Shown: in pieces, positions 23,827 to 31,785 of the stretch
How the letters are laid out: each line of letters begins with the position of its first letter
Position numbering within the stretch: position 1 is the stretch's first letter
From: Plantactinospora sp. BC1
Lineage (GTDB): Bacteria > Actinomycetota > Actinomycetes > Mycobacteriales > Micromonosporaceae
Direction of reading: 5' to 3'
NCBI RefSeq assembly: GCF_003030345.1
Contig: NZ_CP028158.1
Span: 4,154,001-4,218,000 of the forward strand
Length of the DNA: 64,000 nucleotides
The notes under the pieces: model-generated
What the model saw: the letters and a program-made list of their open reading frames with translations, nothing else
Databases searched by the model: none
Told to the model about the DNA's origin: nothing
Program-made: the position numbers and the translations under genes

Positions 23827-25218
23827 TCAGAACCGGCCGTACCGCCCGGCGGTGACACCGGTCAACACCCGGGTCGCGCCGTTGATGCTGCCGCTGGCGT
23901 AGTAGCCGCCGATGCCGGTGCCGCTCACGCTGCCGCCGGTGTAGACGTCGTACTGCTGACCGTTGGTGATCCGGTTCGACGAGAAGACGACCTCCCGGAT
24001 GGTCCGGCTCGACCGGTACGACGCCAGCACCGTGCTGCCGGAGACGACGTGCACGATGGTGTTGGCCGCGAGGGTGGTGTTGAACCGGGGAGCGACCCAG
24101 CCCTGGCCGGTGTTCGGCACCGGCCGGAACACGGCCAGCGAGGTGAGGCCGGCGCCCACCACCGTACCGGCGGTGAAGGTTATCGGCCCGTCGGCGTCGA
24201 AGGCGCCCTCGCCGCCGCCTATGGTGCTGGAGCCGTTGGCCACCACCGTGCCGCCGGCGAAGGTCAGCTCGCCGTTGGAGTCGAAGCCGTCGGTTCCGCC
24301 GGTGACCACCACCGTGCCGCCGGTGACCCGGACGAACGCGATGGTGGAGGGGACCATCTCGCCGAGGCCCTCCTCCACGGCGTTGATCGCGTCGTCGCTC
24401 GCCACGGCGTTGACGGTGCCGCCGCTGATCGTCGTCCGCAGCCCCTCCACCGCCTCGTACGACCGGGTCACGTTGATGGTGCCGCCGGAGATGTTCACCG
24501 CGTTCTCGCCCTTGATGGCGTCGTCGGCGACGGCGGCGGTGATGGTGCCGTTGGTGATGGTGACGATGCCCTTGCCGGCCTCGGTGTCGTTGGACTTGAG
24601 CCCGTCGCCGCCGCTGGAGGTCACGTTGATGGTGCCGCCGTTGACGGTGAGCGAGTCCTTGCCCCGGATGGCGTCGTCCACCGAGTTCACCGTGATGGTG
24701 CCGGAGCCGATGACCAGGTCGTCCTTGCTGACGATCCCGTCCGCGAAGTTGGCGCGTACGTCCAGCGACCCGGTGCCGCCGATGGTCAGGCCGGCCGCGC
24801 TGAACAGCGCCGCGTCCGGCTCACCGGTGTTGGTGTACGTCGACGCGTCGGTGAGTCTGTTGCTGGTCCCGGCGGCCAGCGTGAGGGTGACCGCGCTGGC
24901 GTCGGTGACGTAGAGCGGGGCGGATCTGGAGTTGGTGATGGTGGCGCCGCTGAGGATGATTTCGACGTTTCCGGTGGCGGCGCTCGCCACGTTGACGTAG
25001 CCGTCGTTCAGGGTGCCGCTGATCTGGTAGGAGCCGGGGGCCGTGATGGTGACGGCGCTGCCGGAGACGGTGACGTTGCTGCCCGTGACGCTCGCGCCGG
25101 ACCCGGTGAGGGTGATCGTGGCGGTCGGGGCGGCGACGGCCGCGACGGCGAGCGGGCCGGCCAGCAGGGCGGTGCTGAGCCCGCCGGCGAGGGTGGTCCG
25201 GAGTACCGCGGATTTCAT
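23827..25218 (-). CDS. Secreted Cthe_2159-like carbohydrate-binding beta-helix protein
   Basis: A 463-residue exported protein. The signal peptide LAGGLSTALLAGPLAVAAVA ends near VAA. The mature part is a right-handed beta-helix with recurring turns such as DGIVSKDDLVIGSGTITVNS, DDAIRGKDSLTVNGGTINVT, GGDGLKSND and DDAIKGENAVNISGGTIN. The regular D-D-(A/G)-(I/L)-x-(G/S)-K/E pattern supplies acidic clusters that bind calcium in the Clostridium thermocellum protein Cthe_2159, which binds polygalacturonate-type carbohydrate. CotH/VTC genes often seen nearby in other taxa are absent here. A plausible role is binding plant or cell-surface polysaccharide. Confidence 0.85.
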   Translation of the reverse strand: MKSAVLRTTLAGGLSTALLAGPLAVAAVAAPTATITLTGSGASVTGSNVTVSGSAVTITAPGSYQISGTLNDGYVNVASAATGNVEIILSGATITNSRSAPLYVTDASAVTLTLAAGTSNRLTDASTYTNTGEPDAALFSAAGLTIGGTGSLDVRANFADGIVSKDDLVIGSGTITVNSVDDAIRGKDSLTVNGGTINVTSSGGDGLKSNDTEAGKGIVTITNGTITAAVADDAIKGENAVNISGGTINVTRSYEAVEGLRTTISGGTVNAVASDDAINAVEEGLGEMVPSTIAFVRVTGGTVVVTGGTDGFDSNGELTFAGGTVVANGSSTIGGGEGAFDADGPITFTAGTVVGAGLTSLAVFRPVPNTGQGWVAPRFNTTLAANTIVHVVSGSTVLASYRSSRTIREVVFSSNRITNGQQYDVYTGGSVSGTGIGGYYASGSINGATRVLTGVTAGRYGRF

Positions 25219-25391
25219 GAGCGGTCCTGTCTGTCGGGGACGGAGGCTGGGACCGAGGCGTGGTGGGGGTTGCCTCGAAGCACCGGCGGCCGATCATGAA
25301 CCGCTGGTGAACGGGGGCTATCCATCGACGAGTGTAAATGAATATGGCGCCTCGGGCGATGCGGAACGCACCGCCGGATGTCCCGACAGAC

Positions 25392-26348
25392 TCAGCTGAG
25401 TTCGCCGGCCCGCAGCCGGGTGAGCCAGGCCGCCGCGTCGGCGTAGTCGACGTCGGAGAGCCCGGCCGGCGCCGGGACCGGCCGGTCCGCCACCGCCGTG
25501 GTCCCGCGATGCCTCGGGTACGACCCCAGGAAGCGCACCTCGGCGCAGATCCGGCGCAGCCCCTGGAGCGCCTCGCCGACCCGGTCGTCGGCGACGTGCC
25601 CGGTGCAGTCGAGGAAGAAGGCGTACCGGCCGAGCGCCTCACCGGTGGGCCGGGACTCGATCCGGGTCAGGTTGACCCCGCGTACCGCCAACTCCATCAG
25701 CACGGCGAGCAGCGCGCCGACCCGGTCGTGCGCGATGTAGACGGCGAGCGAGGTCAGGTCGTCCCCGGTCCGGGGCGGCGGCGGCCCCGGCCGGCTGAGC
25801 AGCACGAACCGGGTCACCGCGTCGTCGTGGTCGGCGATCTTGTCGGCCAGCACGGCCAACCGCTGCCGGCTGGCGCCGATCGGCGCGCAGATCGCGGCGT
25901 CCTGTTCGCCGTCGACCGCGGCGAGCGCCGCCGCGGCGTTGGAGAGCACGTCCACCACGACGGCGTCCGGCAGGTGCTCGCGGAGCCAGCGACGGCACTG
26001 GGTGGACGCCTGCGGATGGGCCGCCACGGTCCGCACCTCGGCGAGGGTCCGGCCCGCCGGGGCGGCGAGGACGAACTCGACCGGCAGCACCACCTCGCGG
26101 GTGATCACCAGCGGCTCGCCGTCGACCATCTCGTCCAGGGTCACCGCCACCGCGCCGCCGATGGAGTTCTCCAGCGGCACCAGCGCGGCGTCGGCGTCAC
26201 CGGCCCGGACCGCGTCCAGCGCCTCCGGGACGCTGCGCGCCGGAGTACGGGAGCCGCGTTCCGCGGCCGGGATGGTCCGCAGCGCCTGCTCGGCGAAGGT
26301 CCCCTCGGGCCCCAGGTAGACGAAGCGGGTCGGCGGTGTTCCGGGCAT
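25392..26348 (-). CDS. pheA: Prephenate dehydratase
   Basis: A 318-residue monofunctional enzyme converting prephenate to phenylpyruvate in phenylalanine synthesis. The catalytic domain (1-180) shows YLGPEGTFAEQAL, ALVPLENSIGGAVAVTLDEM, TVAAHPQASTQCRRWL, and SNAAAALAAVDG with the conserved (S/T)xTRF-type DDAVTRFVLLSR. The ACT domain (195-280) includes VNLTRIESRPTGEALGRYAF with the ESRP phenylalanine-binding motif, so feedback inhibition by Phe is expected. A 40-residue C-terminal tail follows. The stop of the upstream lipoprotein gene is only 10 nt from this start, so they may form an operon. Confidence 0.97.
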   Translation of the reverse strand: MPGTPPTRFVYLGPEGTFAEQALRTIPAAERGSRTPARSVPEALDAVRAGDADAALVPLENSIGGAVAVTLDEMVDGEPLVITREVVLPVEFVLAAPAGRTLAEVRTVAAHPQASTQCRRWLREHLPDAVVVDVLSNAAAALAAVDGEQDAAICAPIGASRQRLAVLADKIADHDDAVTRFVLLSRPGPPPPRTGDDLTSLAVYIAHDRVGALLAVLMELAVRGVNLTRIESRPTGEALGRYAFFLDCTGHVADDRVGEALQGLRRICAEVRFLGSYPRHRGTTAVADRPVPAPAGLSDVDYADAAAWLTRLRAGELS

Positions 26349-26357
26349 GCCGTCAGC

Positions 26358-26957
26358 CTACAAACCGCCGAAGAGCGGCGGGGGTGCGTCACACGCCGCC
26401 GTCCGGAGTGCGGGCGGCGCCTCGGCCCGGACCGTGATGGTGCAGACGTCGGTGCCGGCGGTGACCAGCCGCAGGTTGCCGGGACGGCCCCGGGTCACCG
26501 CCTGCAACGGCTCCCGGTCCGCCACCGTCACGACGCTGTACTGCCAGTCCTGCACGCAGAGCGGCCCGGTCTGGAAGGTGACCCGGCCGGACCGGGGCAG
26601 GTTGGCGGTACGGCGCAGCAGCGCGGTCACCTGGTCACGGCTCGGCCGGCCGGCCGGGCAGGCGACCAGGGCGGTGGGACTCGGTGCCGGCGTCGGCGAC
26701 AGGGTCGGCGCGGGCGTCGGCGTACCGGTGGGGCCGACCGTCGGCGTCGGGGTCGAGCGGGTGGGGGTGGCCCGGGGCTCCTGGAGTTCGGGCGGCACAC
26801 CGCAGGCCGCCAGGGCGAGACAGCCGGTCAGGGCGAGACAGCCGGTCAGGGCCAGGCGACCGAGCAGGGCCAGGCGACCGAGCAGGGCGCCGGCGCGGAG
26901 CCGGGCTGCGGTGGGGTCGGGCGACGGGAGACGGGGCACGGCCGGATCCTCGGGCAT
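26358..26957 (-). CDS. Putative lipoprotein with repeat-expanded signal peptide
   Basis: About 199 residues. The signal peptide core is made of repeats, LALLGR twice then LALTGC twice, followed by LALAACG. This gives three possible lipidation cysteines (two LTGC, one LAAC). A Thr/Pro linker of about 45 residues leads to a small C-terminal domain of about 90 residues with four Cys (LVACPAG, GPLCVQDW, GTDVCTI, TAACDAP), probably two disulfides outside the membrane. I do not recognise the domain. ATG 26957 is used; ATG 27014 would add 19 residues. It directly precedes pheA. Confidence 0.7.
   Translation of the reverse strand: MPEDPAVPRLPSPDPTAARLRAGALLGRLALLGRLALTGCLALTGCLALAACGVPPELQEPRATPTRSTPTPTVGPTGTPTPAPTLSPTPAPSPTALVACPAGRPSRDQVTALLRRTANLPRSGRVTFQTGPLCVQDWQYSVVTVADREPLQAVTRGRPGNLRLVTAGTDVCTITVRAEAPPALRTAACDAPPPLFGGL
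26811..26888 (-). repeat. 18-bp tandem repeats in a signal-peptide coding region
   Basis: CAGGGCGAGACAGCCGGT is repeated exactly at 26811-26828 and 26829-26846. CAGGGCCAGGCGACCGAG is repeated exactly at 26865-26882 and 26847-26864. CAGGGC starts a fifth unit at 26883. All units are in frame and encode the hydrophobic hexads of the signal peptide. Confidence 0.92.
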
Positions 26958-27027
26958 AGGTGGCTGCCGTGGGTGGTGCGGCGGATGGCCCCGCCAATGG
27001 TAGGGCGTCGGCATGATCGACCACCCC

Positions 27028-27417
27028 TCAGGTGGTGATCCGGTGTCCGTACTGCCGCAGCGCCGCGAGCGCCTCGACGAGCCGTACCGAGGGGACCAGC
27101 AGATAGTCCGTGTCGAACGTCGAGAACGCCACGATGTTGACCCGGGCGTCGGCCAGCGGGACGACCAGGGAGGCGAGGATCCCGGTCAGCGCCAGGTCGA
27201 GCGGGCCGGCCACCCGGAGACAGCGCCACGGGGTCTCGACGGTGGCGTCGGCCGGGACGTGGTCGGCCCGGCAGATGATCGACAGTTCGTCACCGCTCCG
27301 GGTCACCGACAGGACGCCGGAGTCCGCGGGAGGGCTCAGCAGGCCGGCCGGCACCGTCGAGTCGGCGGGCAGCCGGCACACGGCGTACTCCTCCGGCAGC
27401 AGAGCGATGTCCAGCAT
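27028..27417 (-). CDS. ACT-domain protein
   Basis: A 129-residue protein with two ACT-like halves. The N-terminal strand set is YAVCRLPADSTVPAGLL and LSVTRSGDELSIICR. The C-terminal half is CLRVAGPLDLALTGILASLV, then ARVNIVAFSTFDTDYLLVP and VEALAALRQYGH. Such stand-alone ACT proteins (aspartokinase/CASTOR-like fold) bind amino acids and may be regulatory. Being close to pheA is consistent with an amino-acid-sensing role, but this is not shown. It starts at ATG 27417, with the lipoprotein start 70 nt beyond its stop. Confidence 0.85.
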   Translation of the reverse strand: MLDIALLPEEYAVCRLPADSTVPAGLLSPPADSGVLSVTRSGDELSIICRADHVPADATVETPWRCLRVAGPLDLALTGILASLVVPLADARVNIVAFSTFDTDYLLVPSVRLVEALAALRQYGHRITT

Positions 27418-27633
27418 GAGGAGACCTTACGGTGGGTACGCCGCCCGCCCAACACCGCGGCCCGCCGGAAGGCCCGATCGCGACGCGCGTCACCTGCCCG
27501 TGGTCGCCCGGGTGACCGGTACGTCTCGGGAAGCTGTCCGACGGGTGACCGGCCTACCTCGCGATCCGCCCCCGGACGGCGCCGGCCCGGAGACGTGCCG
27601 GTGCCCGGCGCGGGCAGCTCGGAGAGGCGCTGG

Positions 27634-28131
27634 TCACACCTCGGCGAAGAAGGTGAGCGAGCCGGCGACCCGGCCGTCGGTGAGGATCGGCGTGGCGATC
27701 GCGTCCACGGTGGTGGCCTCCGGCCCCTCGGCCTCGGGGCAGCGCACCCGGAGCAGGCCCCGGGCGAGCCGGCCCGAGTGCAGGGCGAGCAGCGGCGGGA
27801 TCTTCTCGACCTCCTGCTCGGTCAGCTCACCCCGGGCGGCGGTGAAGTCGAGCAGCCGCAGGTGGCTGCCGAGCAGCGGGAGGCCGAGCGCGTCGAGCGG
27901 GGCACCGAGGCCGAGCAGTTGACAGCAGGACGGCGAGACGGCCGCGATGGTGGTCTCCCGGTCGATCAGCAGGCACGGCTCGGCGGCCGTCGAGACCGTC
28001 TCGGACCAGCGGGTCAGCCCGTCGAGGTGGACCCGCCCGTCGGCGTCGTCGAAGCCGGTGGACCCGTGCCCCAGCGACGGGGTCGCCGGCGTCGGGAACG
28101 CCTCCGAGATCGAGAGTTCGACGTGGGCCAC
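27634..28131 (-). CDS. PAS-domain protein
   Basis: A 165-residue protein with one PAS-like domain (about residues 45-165): SETVSTAAEPCLLIDRETTI, AAVSPSCCQLLGL, the LDFTAARGELTEQEVEKIPP helix region and DAIATPILTDGRVAGSLTFF. No output domain follows, so it would act by protein contact or ligand buffering. GTG 28131 is preceded by GGAGG. The open frame extends to ATG 28155 and beyond, but those residues look unrelated. There is a Cys pair (SCC) in the PAS core. Its partner is unknown. Confidence 0.75.
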   Translation of the reverse strand: MAHVELSISEAFPTPATPSLGHGSTGFDDADGRVHLDGLTRWSETVSTAAEPCLLIDRETTIAAVSPSCCQLLGLGAPLDALGLPLLGSHLRLLDFTAARGELTEQEVEKIPPLLALHSGRLARGLLRVRCPEAEGPEATTVDAIATPILTDGRVAGSLTFFAEV

Positions 28132-28306
28132 CGCGCCTCCTATTTGCCACACCATGCCCCACGCTAGCCGGTGGTCACCGGGGCCGCGACCCCCGAGATC
28201 GCCGGCCGGTCGGGCATCCCGCAGACCCCCGTCGGCGCGGCCCACCCCGCGCGCCCGATCGGGCGGCGACGGGGCGCCGCCCGACGGGTGGCGTCGGCTG
28301 GTGACG

Positions 28307-29044
28307 CTACCGGCGACCGGCGTGCTTGTCAGCGGCCGTTCGGCCCTCCTCGTACCACCGGTAGTCCGCCGCCGACCGGTACGGCGCGTTCAGCCAGGTG
28401 GCGGGGGACTGGGCGACCCGGGACAGCTTCTCCGCCGTGGCGGCGCTGATCCGGTTGCCGCCCGCGACGAGCAGCCGGTCGAGTTCCCGGTGGGTCGCCA
28501 CCAGGCACTCCTTGGGCAGTCCGTAAACGCTGATCACCCCGGAGCCGACGAAGGTCAGTACCGGGGTGACCGGGATGGTCAGGCCGACCGCGTTGGAGAG
28601 CGCCTTGGCGGCCCGCTTCGCGTCCCGCCGCGCCTCCGACACGTACGCCGGTCGCTTGCCGTTGATCTGCACGACGTCCCCGGCGATCAGGACCCGGGAC
28701 CGACCGTGGTCGGCCACGGTGACCGCGAAGAGGCCACTGGGACCGATCGCGAGGAAGCCCGCGCGCTCGTCCCGGGAGCGGTAGTCGAGGTCGAGCATGC
28801 TCGCCTCGGTCAACTCGGTACGCGGCCACTCGACCACGTGCCACGATGGACCGAGGTGGTCGAGCCGGCTCAGTGCCCGCGCCCCGGCCGCCTCGATCCG
28901 GCGGGCGTCCCGTTCCGCGCGGCGCCGACGGGCCCAGTCCATCGGCGTCGGCCGGACGGCCTCCAGGGTGGGAAGTGGGTTGACCGGCGCGGGAGGGAGG
29001 GCCCGCGCGGCGGGAACCGCTGAGCGTGCAGAAAAGACAGTCAT
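28307..29044 (-). CDS. NERD-like (nuclease-related domain) protein
   Basis: A 245-residue protein. The N-terminal 55 residues are basic (DWARRRRAERDARRIEAAG). The core resembles the NERD fold: GARALSRLDHLGPSWHVVEW, LDLDYRSRDERAGFLAIGPS, GLFAVTVADHGRSRVLIAGD, PAYVSEARRDAKRAAKALS and VTPVLTFVGSGVIS, i.e. an endonuclease-like DxxI/V pattern in place of a perfect ExK. The family is loosely linked to DNA processing. Catalytic residues are not certain here, so it may be inactive. GGAGG lies 5 nt ahead of ATG 29044. Confidence 0.65.
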   Translation of the reverse strand: MTVFSARSAVPAARALPPAPVNPLPTLEAVRPTPMDWARRRRAERDARRIEAAGARALSRLDHLGPSWHVVEWPRTELTEASMLDLDYRSRDERAGFLAIGPSGLFAVTVADHGRSRVLIAGDVVQINGKRPAYVSEARRDAKRAAKALSNAVGLTIPVTPVLTFVGSGVISVYGLPKECLVATHRELDRLLVAGGNRISAATAEKLSRVAQSPATWLNAPYRSAADYRWYEEGRTAADKHAGRR

Positions 29045-29139
29045 CGTGACCTCCGGCAAAAGGTCCCTCGAAGTTATCTCCTCACTACGGTACGTGGCCA
29101 GACCTAGGGAGCGGCAAGTCGAAGCGCCGGAGTGAGTGT

Positions 29140-29160
29140 GGATGAATGCCCCATTCATCC
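29140..29160. promoter_or_regulatory. Inverted repeat upstream of arcA, ARG-box-like
   Basis: GGATGAATG (29140-29148), CCC, CATTCATCC (29152-29160): perfect 9-bp arms, 48 nt ahead of the arcA ATG. The core TGAAT-N5-ATTCA resembles the arginine-repressor ARG box half-sites, but the E. coli spacing is 4. Confidence 0.6.
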
Positions 29161-29208
29161 GAAGCCCTTTTTCCCGGATGGTGCCAACTGCTGTCCTACG
29201 CTGCGAGG

Positions 29209-30435
29209 ATGACCCATTTCGTGGACAGCGAGGTCGGCCGGCTCGGCACCGTACTTCTGCATCGTCCGGGGCCGGAACTCGCCCGACTCACGCCCCGGAA
29301 CAACGACTCGCTGCTCTTCGACGCGATCCCGTGGGTCGGTCGGGCGCAGGAGGAGCACGACGCGTTCGCCGCCGCGCTGACCGAGCGTGGCGTCGAGGTG
29401 CTCTACATCGGAACCCTGCTCGCCGAGACGCTGGCCGTGCCGGACGCGCGGTCCGAGATGACCGAGCGGATCCTCGCCGACACCCGTCTGGGTGACACGC
29501 TGCGCGGGCGGGTGGCCGAGCACCTGTCGTACCTCGATCCGGCCGCGCTGGCCGACGTGCTGATCGCCGGCCTCGCGCACGAGGAGTTGCGGCTCGGCGG
29601 CGACCGGGGCGGCGGCCTGGTCTACCGGCTGATGGACCGGCTCGACTTCGTGATCGACCCGTTGCCGAACCTCCTCTTCACCCGGGACTCCTCCACCTGG
29701 ATCGGCGACCACGTCGCGGTGACCAGCCTGGCCATGCCGGCCCGGGGCCGGGAGACCAGCCTGACCAACGCGATCTACCGGCACCACCCCCGGTTCGCCG
29801 GCACCTCCTTCGTGTACGGCCCGGGCCTGGAGCATCTGGAGGGCGGCGACGTACTGCTGCTCGCCCCCGGGGTGCTGGCGGTCGGGGTCGGCGAGCGCAC
29901 CACCCCGGCCGGGGCGGAGCGGCTGGCCCGGCGGGTCTTCGACGCCGGCCTGGCGCACACCATCCTGGTGGTGCCGATCGCCCAGGAGCGCGCCACTATG
30001 CACCTGGACACCGTCTGCACGATGGTCGACGTCGACGCGGTACTCATGTACGCGAACATCGCCGACACGCTCTCGGCGTACACGGTGGTGGCCGGCACCG
30101 ACGGCGATCTCCAGCTCGACGGGCCGGCGCCGTTCCTGCGGGCGGCGGCCGACGCGATGGACCTGGACACGCTCCGGGTGATCGACACCGGCCTGGACCC
30201 GGTGACGGCGGAACGCGAGCAGTGGGACGACGGCAACAACACCCTGGCGCTCTCGCCCCGGCTCTGCGTCGCGTACGAGCGCAACGTGGAGACCAACGCC
30301 CAACTGGAACGCGCCGGCATCGAGGTGATCCGGATCGCCGGTTCCGAACTCGGCTCGGGCCGGGGCGGCCCCCGCTGCATGTCCTGCCCGCTCGTCCGGG
30401 AGCCACTGCGGGCCGGGGCTACTTCCCGGACGTAG
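29209..30435 (+). CDS. arcA: Arginine deiminase
   Basis: A 408-residue arginine deiminase converting L-arginine to citrulline plus ammonia. Motifs: [79 protein letters not shown] (catalytic His), [20 protein letters not shown], and C-terminal [16 protein letters not shown] with the nucleophilic Cys. The length is that of full ADI. GAGG is directly before the ATG. No arcB (ornithine transcarbamylase) or arcC (carbamate kinase) is adjacent, so the classical three-step pathway is not encoded as an operon here. An ARG-like palindrome lies just upstream. Confidence 0.97.
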   Translation: MTHFVDSEVGRLGTVLLHRPGPELARLTPRNNDSLLFDAIPWVGRAQEEHDAFAAALTERGVEVLYIGTLLAETLAVPDARSEMTERILADTRLGDTLRGRVAEHLSYLDPAALADVLIAGLAHEELRLGGDRGGGLVYRLMDRLDFVIDPLPNLLFTRDSSTWIGDHVAVTSLAMPARGRETSLTNAIYRHHPRFAGTSFVYGPGLEHLEGGDVLLLAPGVLAVGVGERTTPAGAERLARRVFDAGLAHTILVVPIAQERATMHLDTVCTMVDVDAVLMYANIADTLSAYTVVAGTDGDLQLDGPAPFLRAAADAMDLDTLRVIDTGLDPVTAEREQWDDGNNTLALSPRLCVAYERNVETNAQLERAGIEVIRIAGSELGSGRGGPRCMSCPLVREPLRAGATSRT

Positions 30436-30464
30436 TGCCGTCCGAGGCGCGATGGAGGCACTAC
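30432..30464. terminator. Hairpin between arcA and the methyltransferase gene
   Basis: GTAGTGCC (30432-30439) pairs with GGCACTAC (30457-30464) around a 17-nt loop. It overlaps the arcA stop codon and lies between convergent genes. Confidence 0.55.
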
Positions 30465-30492
30465 TACCCGGAAAGAGCGTCGGTTGGTGGCG

Positions 30493-31254
30493 TCAGCGGG
30501 TGGCGGCGGCGACGAAGATCGGGAGGGCGACCAGCAGCCGGGCGGTGGCGGCCCGACGGGTCTGCTCGGCGATCCACGCCTCGGCCTGCTCGGCGCTGAC
30601 GGCACCGGTCTGCCGGGCGGCGTCGGCGTGCCCGGCAAGCATGGGTCGCATCGCGGCGTCGGTGAACACCAGGGTGTGCACCTCGACCTCGACGTCGTGG
30701 AAACCGCTGTCGAGCAGCAGGTTGCGGTAGGCACGGGCGATGCGCGGGTGCGGCACGGTGTCGGCGCGGGCGTGCACGATGCGGCGGGTCAGCTCGGGCT
30801 GGTCGGAGTCGATGACCAGGGTGTCCCAGTCCTGGCCGAGCAGCACGATCCGACCGCCGGGGGCGAGGACCCGGCGGGCCTCGGCCAGCGCGGCGGACGG
30901 GTCGGGCAGCACGTGGTACACCTTGTCGGCCCGGTACCCGTGGGCCTGCCCGTCCGGCAGCGGCAGCTCGGCGGCGTCCGCGGCGCGTACGTCGAGGTCG
31001 GGGAACCGGCTGCGGGCCGCGGCCAGCATCGCCGGGTCGAGGTCCACCCCGATCGCGCGGGCGCCCTGACGGGCGAGTTCGGCGACGGCACGACCGGCGC
31101 CGCAGCCGACGTCGAGCACCGTCGCGCCGGGGTACGGCCGTAGCAACTCGTAGCTGCGGGCGCGTAGCGTTACGGCGTCGGGCGTGTTCTCGGCGGCGTC
31201 GAGCAGGCGGATCAGGTTTTCGGTGTCCGTGTAGGCGGTGTGCGTCTCTGGCAT
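30493..31254 (-). CDS. Class I SAM-dependent methyltransferase
   Basis: A 253-residue methyltransferase. Motif I is VLDVGCGAGRAVAELARQGA, with the acidic end of strand 2 in AIGVDLDPAMLAAARSR. Motif post-I is DVRAADAAELPLPDG. Motif III is ARRVLAPGGRIVLLGQD. UbiE/Cyp-type enzymes of this layout methylate small molecules; the substrate is unknown. It starts at ATG 31254 with the -10 element ending only 7 nt upstream, so the mRNA is leaderless or nearly so. It is divergent from a MerR gene whose operator sits inside this gene's promoter, so MerR probably induces it on ligand binding. Confidence 0.9.
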   Translation of the reverse strand: MPETHTAYTDTENLIRLLDAAENTPDAVTLRARSYELLRPYPGATVLDVGCGAGRAVAELARQGARAIGVDLDPAMLAAARSRFPDLDVRAADAAELPLPDGQAHGYRADKVYHVLPDPSAALAEARRVLAPGGRIVLLGQDWDTLVIDSDQPELTRRIVHARADTVPHPRIARAYRNLLLDSGFHDVEVEVHTLVFTDAAMRPMLAGHADAARQTGAVSAEQAEAWIAEQTRRAATARLLVALPIFVAAATR

Positions 31255-31261
31255 GCGCCCG

Positions 31262-31292
31262 AGTCTGCGACTTCAGGTGGACCTGAAGTCAA
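31262..31292 (-). promoter_or_regulatory. MerR-controlled promoter with 19-bp spacer
   Basis: On the minus strand: -35 TTGACT (31292-31287), a 19-nt spacer, -10 CAGACT (31267-31262). A perfect palindrome GACTTCAGGT-N2-ACCTGAAGTC (31269-31290) fills the spacer. An over-long 19-bp spacer carrying a dyad is the signature of MerR-activated promoters, where DNA distortion realigns the elements. Transcription would start at about 31255/31254, the A of the ATG. Confidence 0.85.
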
Positions 31293-31333
31293 CGCTGAGC
31301 CAGTCAGGTGGACCGAGTTCGGTGGGATGGTCG

Positions 31334-31750
31334 ATGGAGTACTCGATCGGGGAGCTGGCGGCCCGTTTCGGTCTGGCCACGCACGTACTCCGGCACTGGG
31401 AGGACGCGGGTCTGCTGTCACCGGCACGGCGGGTGGCGGGCCGGCGGACGTACGGCGCGGTGCACGTGACCCGGGTGGCGGAGATCCTGCTGGGCAAGGA
31501 GGCCGGGTTCAGCCTGGAGCAGTTGCGGGAGCTGTTCGCCGCCCCCGATCGGGAACGGCGGCAGGATCTGCTGCGTGACCAGTTGGTCCAGGTGCGGGAG
31601 CGGATCGCCCGGCTCACCCTGTCGCAGACGCTGTTGGAGCACGGACTGCGCTGCCGGCACCCGGACTACCAGGCGTGCCCACGGTTCCAGGAGATGGTCC
31701 TAGGGCGGCTGGACGGGGTCGACCTGGCGGAGGCACTGGACCACGACTGA
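31334..31750 (+). CDS. MerR-family regulator
   Basis: A 138-residue MerR protein. The winged HTH reads MEYSIGELAARFGLATHVLR, then HWEDAGLLSPARRVAGRRTY and EILLGKEAGFSLEQLRELFA. A dimerisation coiled coil (LLRDQLVQVRERIARLTLS) follows. The C-terminal tail has two Cys (LRCRHPDYQACPRF), a possible metal or thiol sensor. It is divergent from the methyltransferase and lies across the dyad promoter at 31262-31292. The effector is unknown; the Cys pair and short C-terminus argue against a large drug-binding domain. Confidence 0.92.
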   Translation: MEYSIGELAARFGLATHVLRHWEDAGLLSPARRVAGRRTYGAVHVTRVAEILLGKEAGFSLEQLRELFAAPDRERRQDLLRDQLVQVRERIARLTLSQTLLEHGLRCRHPDYQACPRFQEMVLGRLDGVDLAEALDHD

Positions 31751-31785
31751 CCGCCCGATCCCCTGACCGCAGGGTGGGGACGGTG

